NCBI GenBank assembly: GCA_032718475.1 | Contig: JAUCBJ010008363.1 | Coordinates: 248,001-312,000 of the forward strand | Direction of reading: 5' to 3' | Source of the DNA: Nemertoderma westbladi | Lineage: Eukaryota; Xenacoelomorpha; Nemertodermatida; Nemertodermatidae | DNA: 64,000 nucleotides | Shown here: one piece after another, positions 37,508-47,236 of the stretch | Layout: every line of letters starts with the position of its first letter | How positions within the stretch are numbered: the first letter of the stretch is position 1 | Notes under the pieces: model-generated | The model's database searches: none | The model's input: only the letters and a program-made list of their open reading frames with translations | What the model was told of the DNA's origin: nothing | Position numbers and translations under genes: made by a program

Positions 37508-39886
37508 TTAAGAATGCTGTGCCGGCTTATCAACAAATTTGCACCGCCACAACTCCCTATCACCCATGACATTTGCTAGATCATCCGCATCTTTAAGGCC
37601 AGTGTCCTTTAAGATGCGTCTCAAGAAAGTCATGGGCTGTCCACCATGCTTATTCACTCCATGAGGCTGCCAAAGTACAAGATTATGCACTGGCTGGTCC
37701 TCACGGCGAAAGCAATGTCCTGCAAAGCGGAGGCGATTTTGTTCTTGTGTCAAGCTTGGGGGAACCAATGAGACACCTCCAATGTTATATAGTGTCTGGT
37801 TGGAGATGTGTGCATTGTACTTGACACAATGAACCCGGCGTAGCATTCTTGTGAAAGTGCCATCCAGAGATTTGGTGTCCTCAGCAGTTAGAGCCCAGCA
37901 TGGACTCCCGTAGAGGAGTACTGGAACTACTGCTGCTCTAAATAATCGTACCTTAAGTTTCCGATTAATTCTCGGTGACTTCCAAATCCTGGAAAGCCTA
38001 TTCAAGGCTGCCCATGCCTTTCCCTTACGTATTCGAAGGTCCTCACCTGACTTCCGGATCCATGATCCCAGGTAACAGAAGTCGTCCACATGCTCAAGCA
38101 TACCATCCTTTGAGCTTATGCTCATCCGATCAGAGACTTGCTGAGGACTTTCAAAGTTAACTGTCAGAATTTTGGTCTTTCTGGAGTTAATAAAAAGACC
38201 AACACTAGAAGCAGCATGTTCTAATGAGCTGAGGAGCCGTTGGGCTCCCTCTAATGATTCTGAGAGTACTCCTAAGTAATCAGCAAAGTCTAGATCAGTT
38301 AGGTACTTGGCAGGATTTCCTCGACTTCTGGAGCCAGTAGGTGGAGTTATCATCACCCCATCATCATTATGATGATCTAAGGACATGCGTAGAACATAGT
38401 CAACCACAATAATGAACAAGAATGGTGCAAGTGTGTCTCCTTGGAGGACGCCCCATAACACTTCAAATGGTTCTGTGTCACCGTCAACAGTAGACACAAA
38501 TGTTGTCGAACCATCGTATACTGATCTGATTGCTGCAATAATTTCATCAGGAATCCCATATAATGAAAGTATGCTGAACATACGTGAGCGAGAGACTGAA
38601 TCAAAGGCCTTGAAGAAGTCAACAAAGATAACAGCCAGATGCCTGTCTTTCTTTTTTGATAATTCTTCAATTATCCTTCTAAGTGCCAAAATGGGCTCCA
38701 TGGTCCCACGACCTTTACGGAACCCATTCTGATTTCCACGGAGCAGTCTCTCAATGGGATCCCTGATGCGATTTAATAGAATCCTATTGTATAGCTTTGC
38801 AGCAATCGAGATCAATGAGATTCCCCGAAAAGAACCATAGAGTGTTAGGTTGCCCTTCTTGGGAACTGGCACCAACTTGTTTGTTTTCATTTCTTGTGGG
38901 ACTCTTGTTGTACGGTACATGTCTACTATGATGGGATAGATGAGCTTTAAACACTCAGGTATTTTAAAGACCTCAGGGGGAACACCATCTACTCCACTGG
39001 CACGATTGGTCTTAATGCTCTTTGCAGCAGCCTTCACTTCTGCAAAGGAGATATCGCCAATGGGAATATCTGGGAGTACAGACTCAGACACCTTTACTTC
39101 TATAAAGTTATCAGGCAATACCCTGTCATTATTGAGGAGCTTTTCAAAGTGGGCTTTCCAACCATTGAGGCGATCGGCTGGTGATTCAGCCTTAACCTTG
39201 GTGGTTGGTTGGCTTTTCCGCCCAGTAAGCAGATTGATCGATTTCCATGCCTGGGATGATTGCCTGCTGTCGTCAGCATCATTGATGGCATCAACCTGTT
39301 GGTTTATTAGCTCCTGTAGATTAACAGAGTACTGCCTGTTCAGGGACCTAGATGCAGCCTTAACTGCATTCTTGGCCGCTGTAGTCTGTTTGAGTCGGGA
39401 CTCTTTCTGCGCCTTGTAGAGGTCATTTCGGCACTTCTGAATTTTGTTGTCAGTCCAGGGGGCCCGTTTCCTGTTTCGAGGGTATACAGGAACTGTTTCT
39501 GCAGCTGCTAACTTAACTGCCTCTGTGAAGGCAGTATAGCCCTCACAGTGATCTGCCGCCTCAGAGGCAAGAGCCTCATACCTGTTGCTCAGCTGTAGTG
39601 TGAAGCTGGATCTCACACTTGGCTGTTGCAACAGAGAGGACCAGTCATGGCGCGGCAAGGCAGATTTCGTTGTTCTGCTAGCACGCAGACTAAGTCTTAC
39701 CTTGGCCACAATAAGGCGGTGATCACTGGAGAAGGGTCGAAGTGTAAATGCATTACAGTCTTGTATAGAGCTCCTGTATTTCCTACGAAACAGAATATGG
39801 TCTATCTGGGACTTGTGACCACTGGGTCCACTATGAGTCCATAGCTTTCCAGTTCGCTTCTTGAACTGGGTTCCAGCCGAAAACAA
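37508..39886 (-). pseudogene. Non-LTR retrotransposon endonuclease/reverse transcriptase ORF, 5'-truncated, catalytic motif altered
   Basis: A 792-codon frame with no stop or frameshift. It is open up to the 5' truncation point (about 39900), so the TTG at 39886 is not a real start. Residues ~25-63 are the C-terminal end of an apurinic-type endonuclease (SQIDHILFR and the SSDHRLIV motif). The N-terminal endonuclease half is missing. The reverse transcriptase spans roughly 280-580: SFRGISLISIAAKLYNRIL (~352-370), GNQNGFRKGRGT (~384-395), box A FVDFFKAFDS (~421-430, catalytic Asp 423), GVLQGDTLAPFLF (~479-491), and box C at 534-537. Box C reads FADY where FADD is expected. One base change (GAC to TAC) would explain the loss of the second catalytic Asp, so this protein should not polymerise DNA. 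The C-terminal ~200 residues include the LRFAGHCFRRED segment seen in related elements. Otherwise the frame is strikingly well preserved, which points to a young insertion. Confidence 0.9.
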
Positions 39887-39922
39887 TCCATTTCCAGAGA
39901 TATATTTATAACTATAAATATA

Positions 39923-39933
39923 TCATATTTATA
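39923..39933. repeat. Target-site duplication (right copy) of the non-LTR element
   Basis: TCATATTTATA followed by ACTTCTAACCCACTCC, where the satellite resumes in phase. Partner of 37446-37456. Confidence 0.88.
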
Positions 39934-40038
39934 ACTTCTAACCCACTCCAAGAGATAGACAATCTTAAACGAAAGTCAAAAGAACAGGTAACACTTACAT
40001 TTATAGAAGTAATCAGCTATTCTTTGCTTCGCCTTTCC
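39923..40038 (+). repeat. Short satellite stretch between two transposons, block 6
   Basis: A 116-bp remnant of one monomer, from CATATTTATAACTTC to CTTCGCCTTTCC, wedged between the non-LTR element and the BEL/Pao element. It carries the variants CCAAGAGATAGAC and CTATTCTTTGCTTCGCC, the same sub-type as monomers near 35.1 kb. Confidence 0.93.
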
Positions 40039-40358
40039 AACACCCTCTGCCTCCACTGTGGGCGGCGTCCGTAGCGTGGGTCAGGGTTCGGGGATGGGGC
40101 TGGGATCCGTGGGGTGGGGCTCGCAAGGCGATACTGACTCACCTGGCAGGGTAACCTATACTCTAAGTCGTGCTATCTCTAACATTCTTGTGTGCAATAA
40201 TATTAATTATTATTTCTTAATATTTACTAATAATATATTTCATTATAAATAATTATTAAAATAAATAATTAAATAATTAAATAATAATTATACTATACGC
40301 TAAATAATTATACTGTATAATACGGACTAATATATGTACAGCGCCATATATCGTAAAA
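40039..40358 (-). mobile_element. Probable 3' LTR remnant of the BEL/Pao element
   Basis: The segment near 40310-40358, read on the minus strand, starts TTACGATATATGGCGCTGTA and has ATATTAGTCCGTATTATAC. This matches the first ~60-100 bp of the solo LTR at 1568. The next ~150 bp are extremely AT-rich. The outer ~120 bp (40039-40160) are abruptly GC-rich and match nothing I recognise in the solo LTR. If this is LTR at all it has lost about 1.8 kb of its downstream part. The outer GC-rich piece may be foreign. Confidence 0.55.
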
Positions 40359-40366
40359 CCGCTCCA

Positions 40367-40389
40367 AGGGAAACAAGTAATGTTTCCCT
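40367..40389. repeat. 8-bp perfect inverted repeat beside the 3' LTR
   Basis: AGGGAAAC and GTTTCCCT separated by 7 bp, a few bases inside the inferred LTR edge at 40358. On the minus strand the region includes a purine-rich run (GGAGGGAAAC), so it may be or overlap the polypurine tract that primes plus-strand synthesis. That role is inferred from position. Confidence 0.5.
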
Positions 40390-41657
40390 CCAATTGTAGA
40401 AGAATATAGGGCGATGTAAAATAAACAAAATAAAACTTACTTTCAAATAATCTAATTAACTTGGTACCATAATAGTTCTAAATATTTACAAAATATTGCA
40501 GATATATTGCATAATGGGTTTGCATACAAATCAAATTTACAAAAATATTATCTCTCTCAATATTAACGATTATTACATACAAATTAAATTTACAAAAATA
40601 CTGCTTTCTCATTCATACTACATAATGATTACTACATACAAAATTAAATTTACAAAATATTACTTTCATTTATTTACAAATTGACGGTCTACCTATTGAA
40701 ATGGAACATGGCTAGGACAATGTCCCCCATTTCCCATCTCAAATTAACGATCAACATTAACAAAATAAACTAAATATAAACGTATTTGAGGCTAAATTTT
40801 TAACTAAATTGCATTAAAGGCTGATAATCAAACTAAATATAAAATACGTAATAATTTCTTTCATTTTGGGACTTTACTTAATTTCTTATAAAAAACGCAA
40901 ATCATCTTGGTTTGATGATTGCTCAGGTAAGTGGTGAAAGGAGTAAGCCAAACCCGCGGGTTTGTCTCCCCAATCACTTCCTTTGCCTCTTTCAATAAAC
41001 TTTAGAGCAAATAAAGTCATTTACACAAAATCAAATATAGTATAAAGTATTTAATATTTCCAACAGACTACAAAGTGAAAGTATTTCCTTTCAACATTTT
41101 TCAGCCTTCGAAAATAAAATTATAAAATATGGATGCAACTAGTGTATATAAGTCCAGTCGAATGATTGATCAAAACCTACGATATACATCAGAGCTACGA
41201 TGATGTATATGTCTAGAGTTTGTCGGTCTGTGATATTATAGTCTCATCGGCTAGCTCCTGGGTCTCTCGGGCTCGCTCCTCTCCTTTGTCCCCTCCCCAG
41301 ATACACCAGTCTACCCCCTGTAGACTTTGTTGATGGCGTCCTTGAGGCGTCACTTCCCGGAACCGGAGACGACGTTCCCTGGCCCCGACTGTTTCTCGGC
41401 TGGTGCTCCTCCCTCGGCCTCGTCCCATTTGCCGTGTCCCTGTGGGTGCCTCCCCCAACTCCTCCTTCTGCAACTGTATCAAATGGAACTGCTTGTCCTT
41501 GGCTTGACGCTTACCAAGGACTCCTCCTTCTGATACTTGCCGCAAGCTGTGAGCTCCGGCTGTTGTCGCTGTGGGCGCGGCGGTCCTGATCCTCCACTCG
41601 TTCAGAGGTCAATGACCCCAAACGAGTCTCCTTGATGTATATATATATATATATGTA

Positions 41658-41690
<33 letters not shown>

Positions 41691-43041
41691 CTAGATGTAT
41701 ATATCAGAGTGACGATGATATATAAAGGATTGGACATATTCGGGCTTAATAATGCTGCGTCAAAACTTCCTGAAATAATTTCGATTAAATATCGTATAAA
41801 TCGCGGATCGTGGGTATAGTTAGTAGACGGATGGACGGCGCGAATCTTGTCTGGATACTCAGGCATGAGCTTCCTCTCCTGGTGAAGCGAAGTGAACGTG
41901 GTCCAGGAACTTGAGTTCTGTGCCGCTTTGCGCCGCGCCTCTAGGTCCTTATAGGCTCGGTATAGCGAAATGGCCGCCGCCGTGTCTATGCCGTGTCGAA
42001 CAGGTTTTAATCTTCGTATACGGATCTAAAGTCGTAACGGTCGGCGTAATGGGTTTCAGAGGTCTCTTTCTGCTAAAGTCGATACTGATCATCGGGTTGT
42101 TCATCGGGTAATCTCCCTCATTGTATCTAAGAAACTGGTGAGCTTGACACAGCGTTAATATCGATTCAGGATGCTGCTCGTTCAGTCAATCGGGAATTGC
42201 TACGTCTTGCTTATTCGTGCATTTGCTGCATTTAGAGAACAACTTGTATACGCTGAAAACCTTTGGCGTCTCCTGATCCTGGCCTCGAGTCCTCCGGTAA
42301 AGATGCATCCCGTCGAATTGATCTCGGACGGCAGGTAGCAGTTCATTGTGCCGCAAATACATATATCCCAATAGTTCGTTACGCAAACCAATTACACTGT
42401 GGGTAAATCAGTTAGATGGTGCGGAGGGACAAACTTCCCGAGCTGCCCGGCCGCCTTCCAGCAGTTCAGGTTCGGCTCTCTAGATCCCGTCTCATTCCTA
42501 ACTACCCCCTAACCTATTCCCATGCATAGCGCAAAAACTTCGGAGATAAACTGGCTGTGACCAACTCACTTTTTGATGCCCAAGTTACTCCCCAATACTT
42601 GTACTAGACTACAGTAGTTAGAAATACAATAGTTTTGGCACTCGACTATACCAAACCCACAGTTTTGATAATCGAGCACCTCTCTCCACTGCAAACTACT
42701 GAGTGGGGTCTGTGTACGCCTCTGGTGCTACTAACCTTTAGCACCTTGGTTGTTGTACTGTTAGCATCAATCTGTGGAAGTTACTGAACTAAATTTACAC
42801 TCCTACATAATATAGCCGTCACCATGGTTTCTAAATGCTATTTTCCAGGCTTCACGACTTTTCAAATTACTGTATATCTATAGACGAATTCTAGAACGCG
42901 TCTATACACAGCGTTTGGAATTGTCTTGGGTTCACTTCTAATTTTAAAATTTTCCAAACATTTTTGAAAATAAATTTTGTTTTGATTCCCACCAGACAAA
43001 TTCTCAAAGCAAATCACCACAATCCCGCTCCTATGCATTTC
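40390..43041 (-). other. Long non-coding 3' region of the BEL/Pao element
   Basis: About 2.65 kb between the integrase stop and the presumed 3' LTR. I find no envelope-like or other known domain. The longest frame is 110 codons on the minus strand (41213-41545), rich in Arg, Glu, Gln and Gly, with no recognisable motif. A ~45-codon minus-strand frame near 40885-41025 contains the palindrome 40949-40964. There is a TA microsatellite at 41636-41690. GC content switches between AT-rich (40.4-41.1 kb) and balanced (41.2-42.9 kb), which may mean older nested insertions. Confidence 0.6.
41636..41690. repeat. TA dinucleotide microsatellite
   Basis: Roughly 55 bp of alternating TA, interrupted by two ATATGTATAT units. 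It lies within the non-coding 3' region of the BEL/Pao element, and a TCTAGATGTATATAT unit recurs at its right edge. Confidence 0.9.
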
Positions 43042-43884
43042 CTAGTATTTGCATACGAGGAATGCATATGAAGTGAGTTTGCGTCCAACACTAATTTTGG
43101 TTTGAGGCAGGAGACAAATTATAATCTCGATGCGTGTCTCCTCTAATAACACGATATCTTGGACCGGTTGGTCCAAGGTGTGTAAACTATTAGTTTTATA
43201 CTTCTTTGGGTGCGGACACTTGCACCTTATTTTTACAGTGACGGTACGCACTATATTTTGCACGTCTGGGTGTATGTGCAAGATGACTCCGGTTTCCCAA
43301 TATTTTCTCTTGACAACTGGTTCGGTTATTAATACATAGTCTCCTCTTTGGAGGCTCCGAACCGTTTTGTACCACTTCGATCTGGTGGATATGGTGGGAA
43401 GATAATATTCCCGCCAATATTCCCAGAACGTGTATGCGACAAACTGTGTTATTTTCCAGCTCTTACGACTGCATAGGTCGGCACTAATGGGTTCTGACGC
43501 CGGCACAAGAAATGCTGGACTCTGCATTAGCAAATGATTCGGCGTTAATGCAACACCGTCTGGCAACATAGCTATCGGCCTCGAGTTTAGTGTATGCTTG
43601 ATTTCGATGAAAGCTGTTACCAGCTCGTCGTCGGTAAGTTGTTTGTTTACAGGCAATGTCTTAGCAATAGCTTGCTTTATGGAGCGAACCAAACGCTCCC
43701 AACTTCGTCCTCTCCAGGGACTTTCTTGAGTGTTAAATCTCCACTCCACTCTTTGCGGCAAAAGTGCTGCAGAAATTTCTCTATTCTGCACCGCCCTATG
43801 AGCCGTGTTCAACTCGCTATTCCCTCCGACAAAGTTTGTACCCTTGTCGAAGTAGAATGCCTTTACTACTCCTCTCCTGGCCAA
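43042..43884 (-). pseudogene. BEL/Pao integrase, C-terminal half of catalytic core and tail
   Basis: A 280-codon frame. Near its start is FYFDKGTNFVGG, which carries the second catalytic Asp (residue 13 of the frame). The third acidic residue is in SWERLVRSIKQ (Glu 63). TLNSRPI (~98-104) follows, and then a positively charged C-terminal region that includes RGDYVLITEP, typical of the small barrel domain after the core in this lineage. The frame overlaps the preceding one (43817-44182) in a different phase, so a frameshift separates the first catalytic Asp from the other two. The stop at 43042 looks like the natural end of pol. The TTG used as start is not genuine. Confidence 0.85.
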
Positions 43885-44182
43885 GAAATATCTTTAAGGC
43901 CCAGAGTAGAGATTTGGTCGACATGTGTGCCACACGCTCTATATGTATGGCTCTACTAGCCATGCATATCAGTAGCAGGCCCAATCGTTTGTGGGTCAGC
44001 CGTCCACTCTTAGCCTCAATCGGACCAAAGCAGTCCACCCCTGTATTTGTAAAGGGTGGGTCATATGCCTGCACTCTCGCTTCTGGGAGATCAGCCATCT
44101 CCTGTTCCAATACTCTGGCGTTCACTCTCTTGCAAAACAGACAGGCGTCGTACGTAGTACCTACTGCCCTGCTTGGCTGCAA
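43817..44182 (-). pseudogene. BEL/Pao integrase, zinc-finger Cys pair and first half of core
   Basis: A 121-codon fragment. CLFC (residues 14-17) is the Cys pair of the HHCC zinc-binding domain. MADLPEARV (29-37) is a conserved stretch just before the core in BEL/Pao integrases, and TGVDCFGPI (47-55) carries the first catalytic Asp. LLICMASRAIHIE follows as the next core strand. It is out of phase with both neighbours: it overlaps 44161-44553 upstream and 43042-43884 downstream, each by a few dozen bases. Two frameshifts therefore bracket it. Confidence 0.85.
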
Positions 44183-44553
44183 TATAATGAATCGCTGTCT
44201 GCTGCTGACAAACAGTGTAACTTTCCCGCATGATGCAACCTCTTATGTATATCCCATAGAATCGCTCTTTGCAACTCTATTGGGTGACTAGGGATTATCA
44301 CTGGGAACCTAAACTGTGAGTTTATATCGACAGTCTGGATTCTCGATCTATGACAAATGAAACCCTTATGGATTAATGGGCTCCATTTTCTAAGGGGTTT
44401 GTAGAGAACTGGTCGTTGAGCCGATAATAGATAGAATTCTTTCGGGAAGGCACACATTTGATAATGCTTCAAATGCTTTAATTCCGCTTGATCAATCTCA
44501 TCATCTGTCAGAGGTTGTTTTAATTTCTGAATTCGCTCAATATTAGGGCTCAT
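44161..44553 (-). pseudogene. BEL/Pao integrase, N-terminal region with His pair
   Basis: A 130-codon fragment in the same phase as the RNase H and linker segments upstream. Near its end it has DIHKRLHHAGK (~101-111), the His pair of the HHCC domain, and FPVIIPSHP (~83-91), a conserved lead-in. Reading into it from upstream in the same phase crosses two stops (between about 44560 and 44615). It then loses phase around 44180, just before the Cys pair. Confidence 0.8.
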
Positions 44554-44610
44554 TTGTTCTCCTAAATGTTTCGAATGTTTTAAACAAAGGTACGAAACGT
44601 ATCAGCTTAA

Positions 44611-45162
44611 TCACGCAGTTCTTTTACAAATTGTCAGCCTTGAGGCAGACAAATTTAGTAATTTGTCATAAATACTACATGGCTCTAATGCCAGCGACGG
44701 TTGCCCGCTAGCTAATGGAAGTTTCAAATCCAAACCTGCAGGTTTGGAAACCAAAGGTTCCATTGTGTCGGTCATTTTCTGTCCGTCACTCACTAATTGT
44801 GACCGTCGTCTAGTCAGTAAGGGTGGTTTTATGTCATAACTTACCCTTCCGGATCTAGTAGTCACGTAAGTCTGTAGGTCTGACAGGTCTCCGGGCCGCT
44901 CCAATGACTCTTCAGGCCACTCCAATGACTATTCAAGCCACTCCAATGACTTGAGTTTGGCTTTCGACTTAGACTTGGAGACTTTTTCCACTTTGACTTC
45001 TGCGTCCTCAGGTATCGGATTGACTATCTTCAGTCGCTTTGGCCAATGTTCCTGTGTCCTTGTTAGAAAATCAGGTCCATGCAACCAAAACTCCTGGGAG
45101 TCCTCCTGACAGAATTCCGCCGGCATAGCACCTCTCAAAGTTATGTCGGCCGGGTTTAACAC
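44611..45162 (-). pseudogene. BEL/Pao linker between RNase H and integrase, with tandem repeat
   Basis: Two frames (45162-44929 and 44925-44611) in one phase, separated only by a TAG. The first opens with LNPADITLRGAMPAEF, the conserved stretch that follows RNase H in BEL/Pao (usually introduced by a W-x-H-x-PG motif, which sits just upstream behind another stop at 45184-45186). The interior stop falls inside a ~27-bp tandem repeat encoding SLEWLE / SLEWPEE / SLERPGD. The second part is Thr/Arg-rich and also contains an 18-bp perfect palindrome at 44730-44747. Confidence 0.75.
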
Positions 45163-45183
45163 TCCCGGACAATGTCTCCATTG

Positions 45184-45681
45184 TTACTTCTTCGAAAAGT
45201 CGACGATCTGAGCGCATCTGTTGGCCACAAATGTCTTTAGTGCAATATTTTCGGCTGCAATGTATACTAACACCAAGGATGCGTCCATCCAATAGAATAA
45301 GGTCAATGTCGTGTCTAACTCCTCTATTATCTGCTTACTTACCTCGACTGAGACTACTGCTGCCTGTAACTCTGCACGAGGGACAGTCATGTATTTGACC
45401 GGCATTGTCTTTGATCTAGAAGTCACAAAGGCCGTCTCAAACTTGTCCTGACTTACCTCTCGGCGAAGGAAGGCTACCATACCAAAGCCGGTGTCACTTG
45501 CGTCTCTAAATAAATGCAGTTTGAGATCAGCTGGAAATACCAGCTGATTCGGAAAGTAGGAGTGGGGTACATCTATAATTTTCAATAGATGCAACTCGGT
45601 TTCCCACTCTCTCCACTGCTTTGCATGTATAGGGGATATTGGTTTGTCCCACTCTAAGTCGGACAACCAAATTTTCCTCAT
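45184..45681 (-). pseudogene. BEL/Pao RNase H domain
   Basis: A 165-codon fragment. It starts just after the RT thumb-like region (KIWLSDLEWDKPI) and contains HLFRDASDTGFG (catalytic Asp ~60), PRAELQAAV (Glu ~104) and FYWMDASLVLVYI (Asp ~133), i.e. the acidic triad in order. It differs in phase from the RT frame upstream (break near 45685) and stays in phase with the linker downstream across a TAA at 45184-45186. Catalytic residues are retained, so decay here is through breaks rather than active-site loss. Confidence 0.85.
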
Positions 45682-45683
45682 TT

Positions 45684-47216
45684 TTATACTCGTGCCTGTA
45701 ATATTACCGGGCTGATAAAGTTCATTGGGTCAAATAGTCTACTCATTGTCGATAAGCAGATTCTCTTGGTCAAAACTTTGTCTGGACTACTGGGCTCAAA
45801 CCTTACTCTCACCTGGAACTTGTCCTTGTTCGGATTCCAAGTGAGTCCCAATACTCGCGCCATGGGGATGGGTTCTACCCCTAATTCTATGTCTCCGCTC
45901 CCGCGATCTTTCACCGGGAACGACTCTAATAGGGCCTCTGAGTTGGTAGTGAACTTGGTCAGAGGAAAACCCCCTGTAGCCAAGCACTCCTGTAGGCCGT
46001 GAGCCACTTTTATGGCTTGTTCCGCTGTGTCCTTGGACACCAATCCGTCGTCCATGTAGAAATTTCTCAAGATGGATTCAATAACGTCTACTGGATACTT
46101 ACCAATCTGGGCCGTTGCCGTTTTCTTTAGAACAAACAGCGTGCCGTTGGGACTATCGCGGGCACTGAATATCCTGACATACATCTGGTATGTAACCACT
46201 GGGCCGGATAGGTCTTCATTCTCATACCAGAGAAATCTGAGACTATCCTGGTCTGCCTTGCAGGCTCTTACCTGGTGGAACATCGCCTCGATGTCGCAAG
46301 TAAACGCGAATCGCCGCTGTCTAAAGCACAACAGTATTCCTATCAAATAATTATTCAAGTTTGGACCATCCATCAACTCTGAGTTCAGGGACATACCTCT
46401 ATAGACTGCTGCGCATTCGTTGACTACTCGGACCTTGTCTGGTTTGTCAGGGTGAGTCACATAGTGGTGTGGAAGGTAATAAGTCTGGTCCGTCACTAAG
46501 TCCGGGTCCTCTACCTTCCCAGCAAATCCCTTTGCAAAATAGTTGTTTATCTGGACGCAATACTTCTCCCTATCGTCTGGATTCTTCAGCAACCGAGCCC
46601 TTACTCCATTCAATCTTTTCAAGGCTAAGTTGTAGTTGTTCTCCAACTTAGGAGGTTGTCGACGCCACAACATTCCAACTTCAAAATGTCCTGTTGGTAG
46701 CAGACGTATGGTATCTTCCATCATCTCCAGCGACCGTTTCTCATCAGTGGACATGGTTAGGTCATACCCACCAGGTTCCATTGCATCCCTATCCATCCAT
46801 TCGAAGGTTCTAGCTCCTGTCTCGAGGTCTTGGCGTATCAATTCCTTCTGCAATTCTTCCTCACTGTATTGGAAAATGTCGAGGTCTCGATATCTATCCA
46901 CCTGACCCTCCACTATATCGGTATAAGTCAAAACGTTACTCAAATAGGTGGCGTGGGCCGCTGAACCAGACCCACGGGTCTGATAACAGTAGTCCTCGGG
47001 TTCACTATCTGTCCGGTCGTTATAAAGTGGTTCCGACAATCTATCATTATCGGGAATCAACTCCTTGTCCGACTCGCTAACGTCACTATAGTGGTCAATA
47101 CAGGTTCTCCTAAACTTGTCTATATCTGGTGGTTCTGCTAACGGTGGTTGAATTATAGGCTGTACTCCTTCGTGTCTATCCTTTGGCATGTCGCCACCTG
47201 TAAACTCATAAGACAT
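45684..47216 (-). pseudogene. BEL/Pao reverse transcriptase
   Basis: The longest unbroken piece of pol, 510 codons. Residues 1-160 are an acidic spacer rich in Asp, Glu, Ser and Tyr. RT proper begins near 185. YYLPHHYVTHPDKPDKVRVV (~246-265) is the conserved BEL/Pao strand before box A. FTCDIEAMFHQV (~305-316) carries the first catalytic Asp (308), and FYMDDGLV (~386-393) is the YxDD box, here YMDD, intact. The segment between them (ARDSPNGTLFVLKKTA) departs from the usual FG...SP form. The frame continues upstream of the first ATG through LGWYTRV, so that ATG is not the true start and a frameshift near 47240 joins it to the protease. Confidence 0.9.
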
Positions 47217-47236
47217 GGGTACTCGTGTATACCAAC

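Larger units (their letters stand above)
37457..39900 (-). mobile_element. 5'-truncated APE-type non-LTR retrotransposon
   Basis: A ~2.45 kb insertion on the minus strand, flanked by the 11-bp duplication TCATATTTATA. Its 3' end (left side) is a trinucleotide tail rather than poly(A). Its body is one long endonuclease/RT frame with only ~50 bp of 3' UTR. The 5' end (right side) stops inside the endonuclease domain, so the copy was dead on arrival. About 20 bp of AT-rich sequence (39901-39922, TATATTTATAACTATAAATA) separates the recognisable element from the right duplication. This looks like filler copied from the target. GC content is visibly higher than the satellite. The conserved C-terminal region and short-tandem tail suggest an RTE-like or related clade. 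Clade assignment is tentative. Confidence 0.88.

Noticed and set aside
38940-39419. 159-codon + strand frame and other + strand frames over 37.9-39.9 kb
   Set aside because: They lie antisense to the 792-codon reverse-transcriptase frame and show no domain of their own.
40125-40150. ACTCACCTGGCAGGG resembles the 5' end of U1 snRNA
   Set aside because: The match stops after ~15 bases. The following sequence does not continue as U1 and no snRNA-type structure or promoter follows. It is more likely a coincidental splice-donor complement.
41213-41545. 110-codon Arg/Glu-rich frame as an envelope or accessory gene
   Set aside because: No signal peptide, membrane segment or recognisable motif, and the composition follows local GC-rich sequence. 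Kept only as part of the unexplained 3' region.
43594-44291. 121- and 175-codon + strand frames across 43.6-44.3 kb
   Set aside because: Antisense shadows of the integrase segments. The minus-strand frames carry the conserved catalytic motifs.
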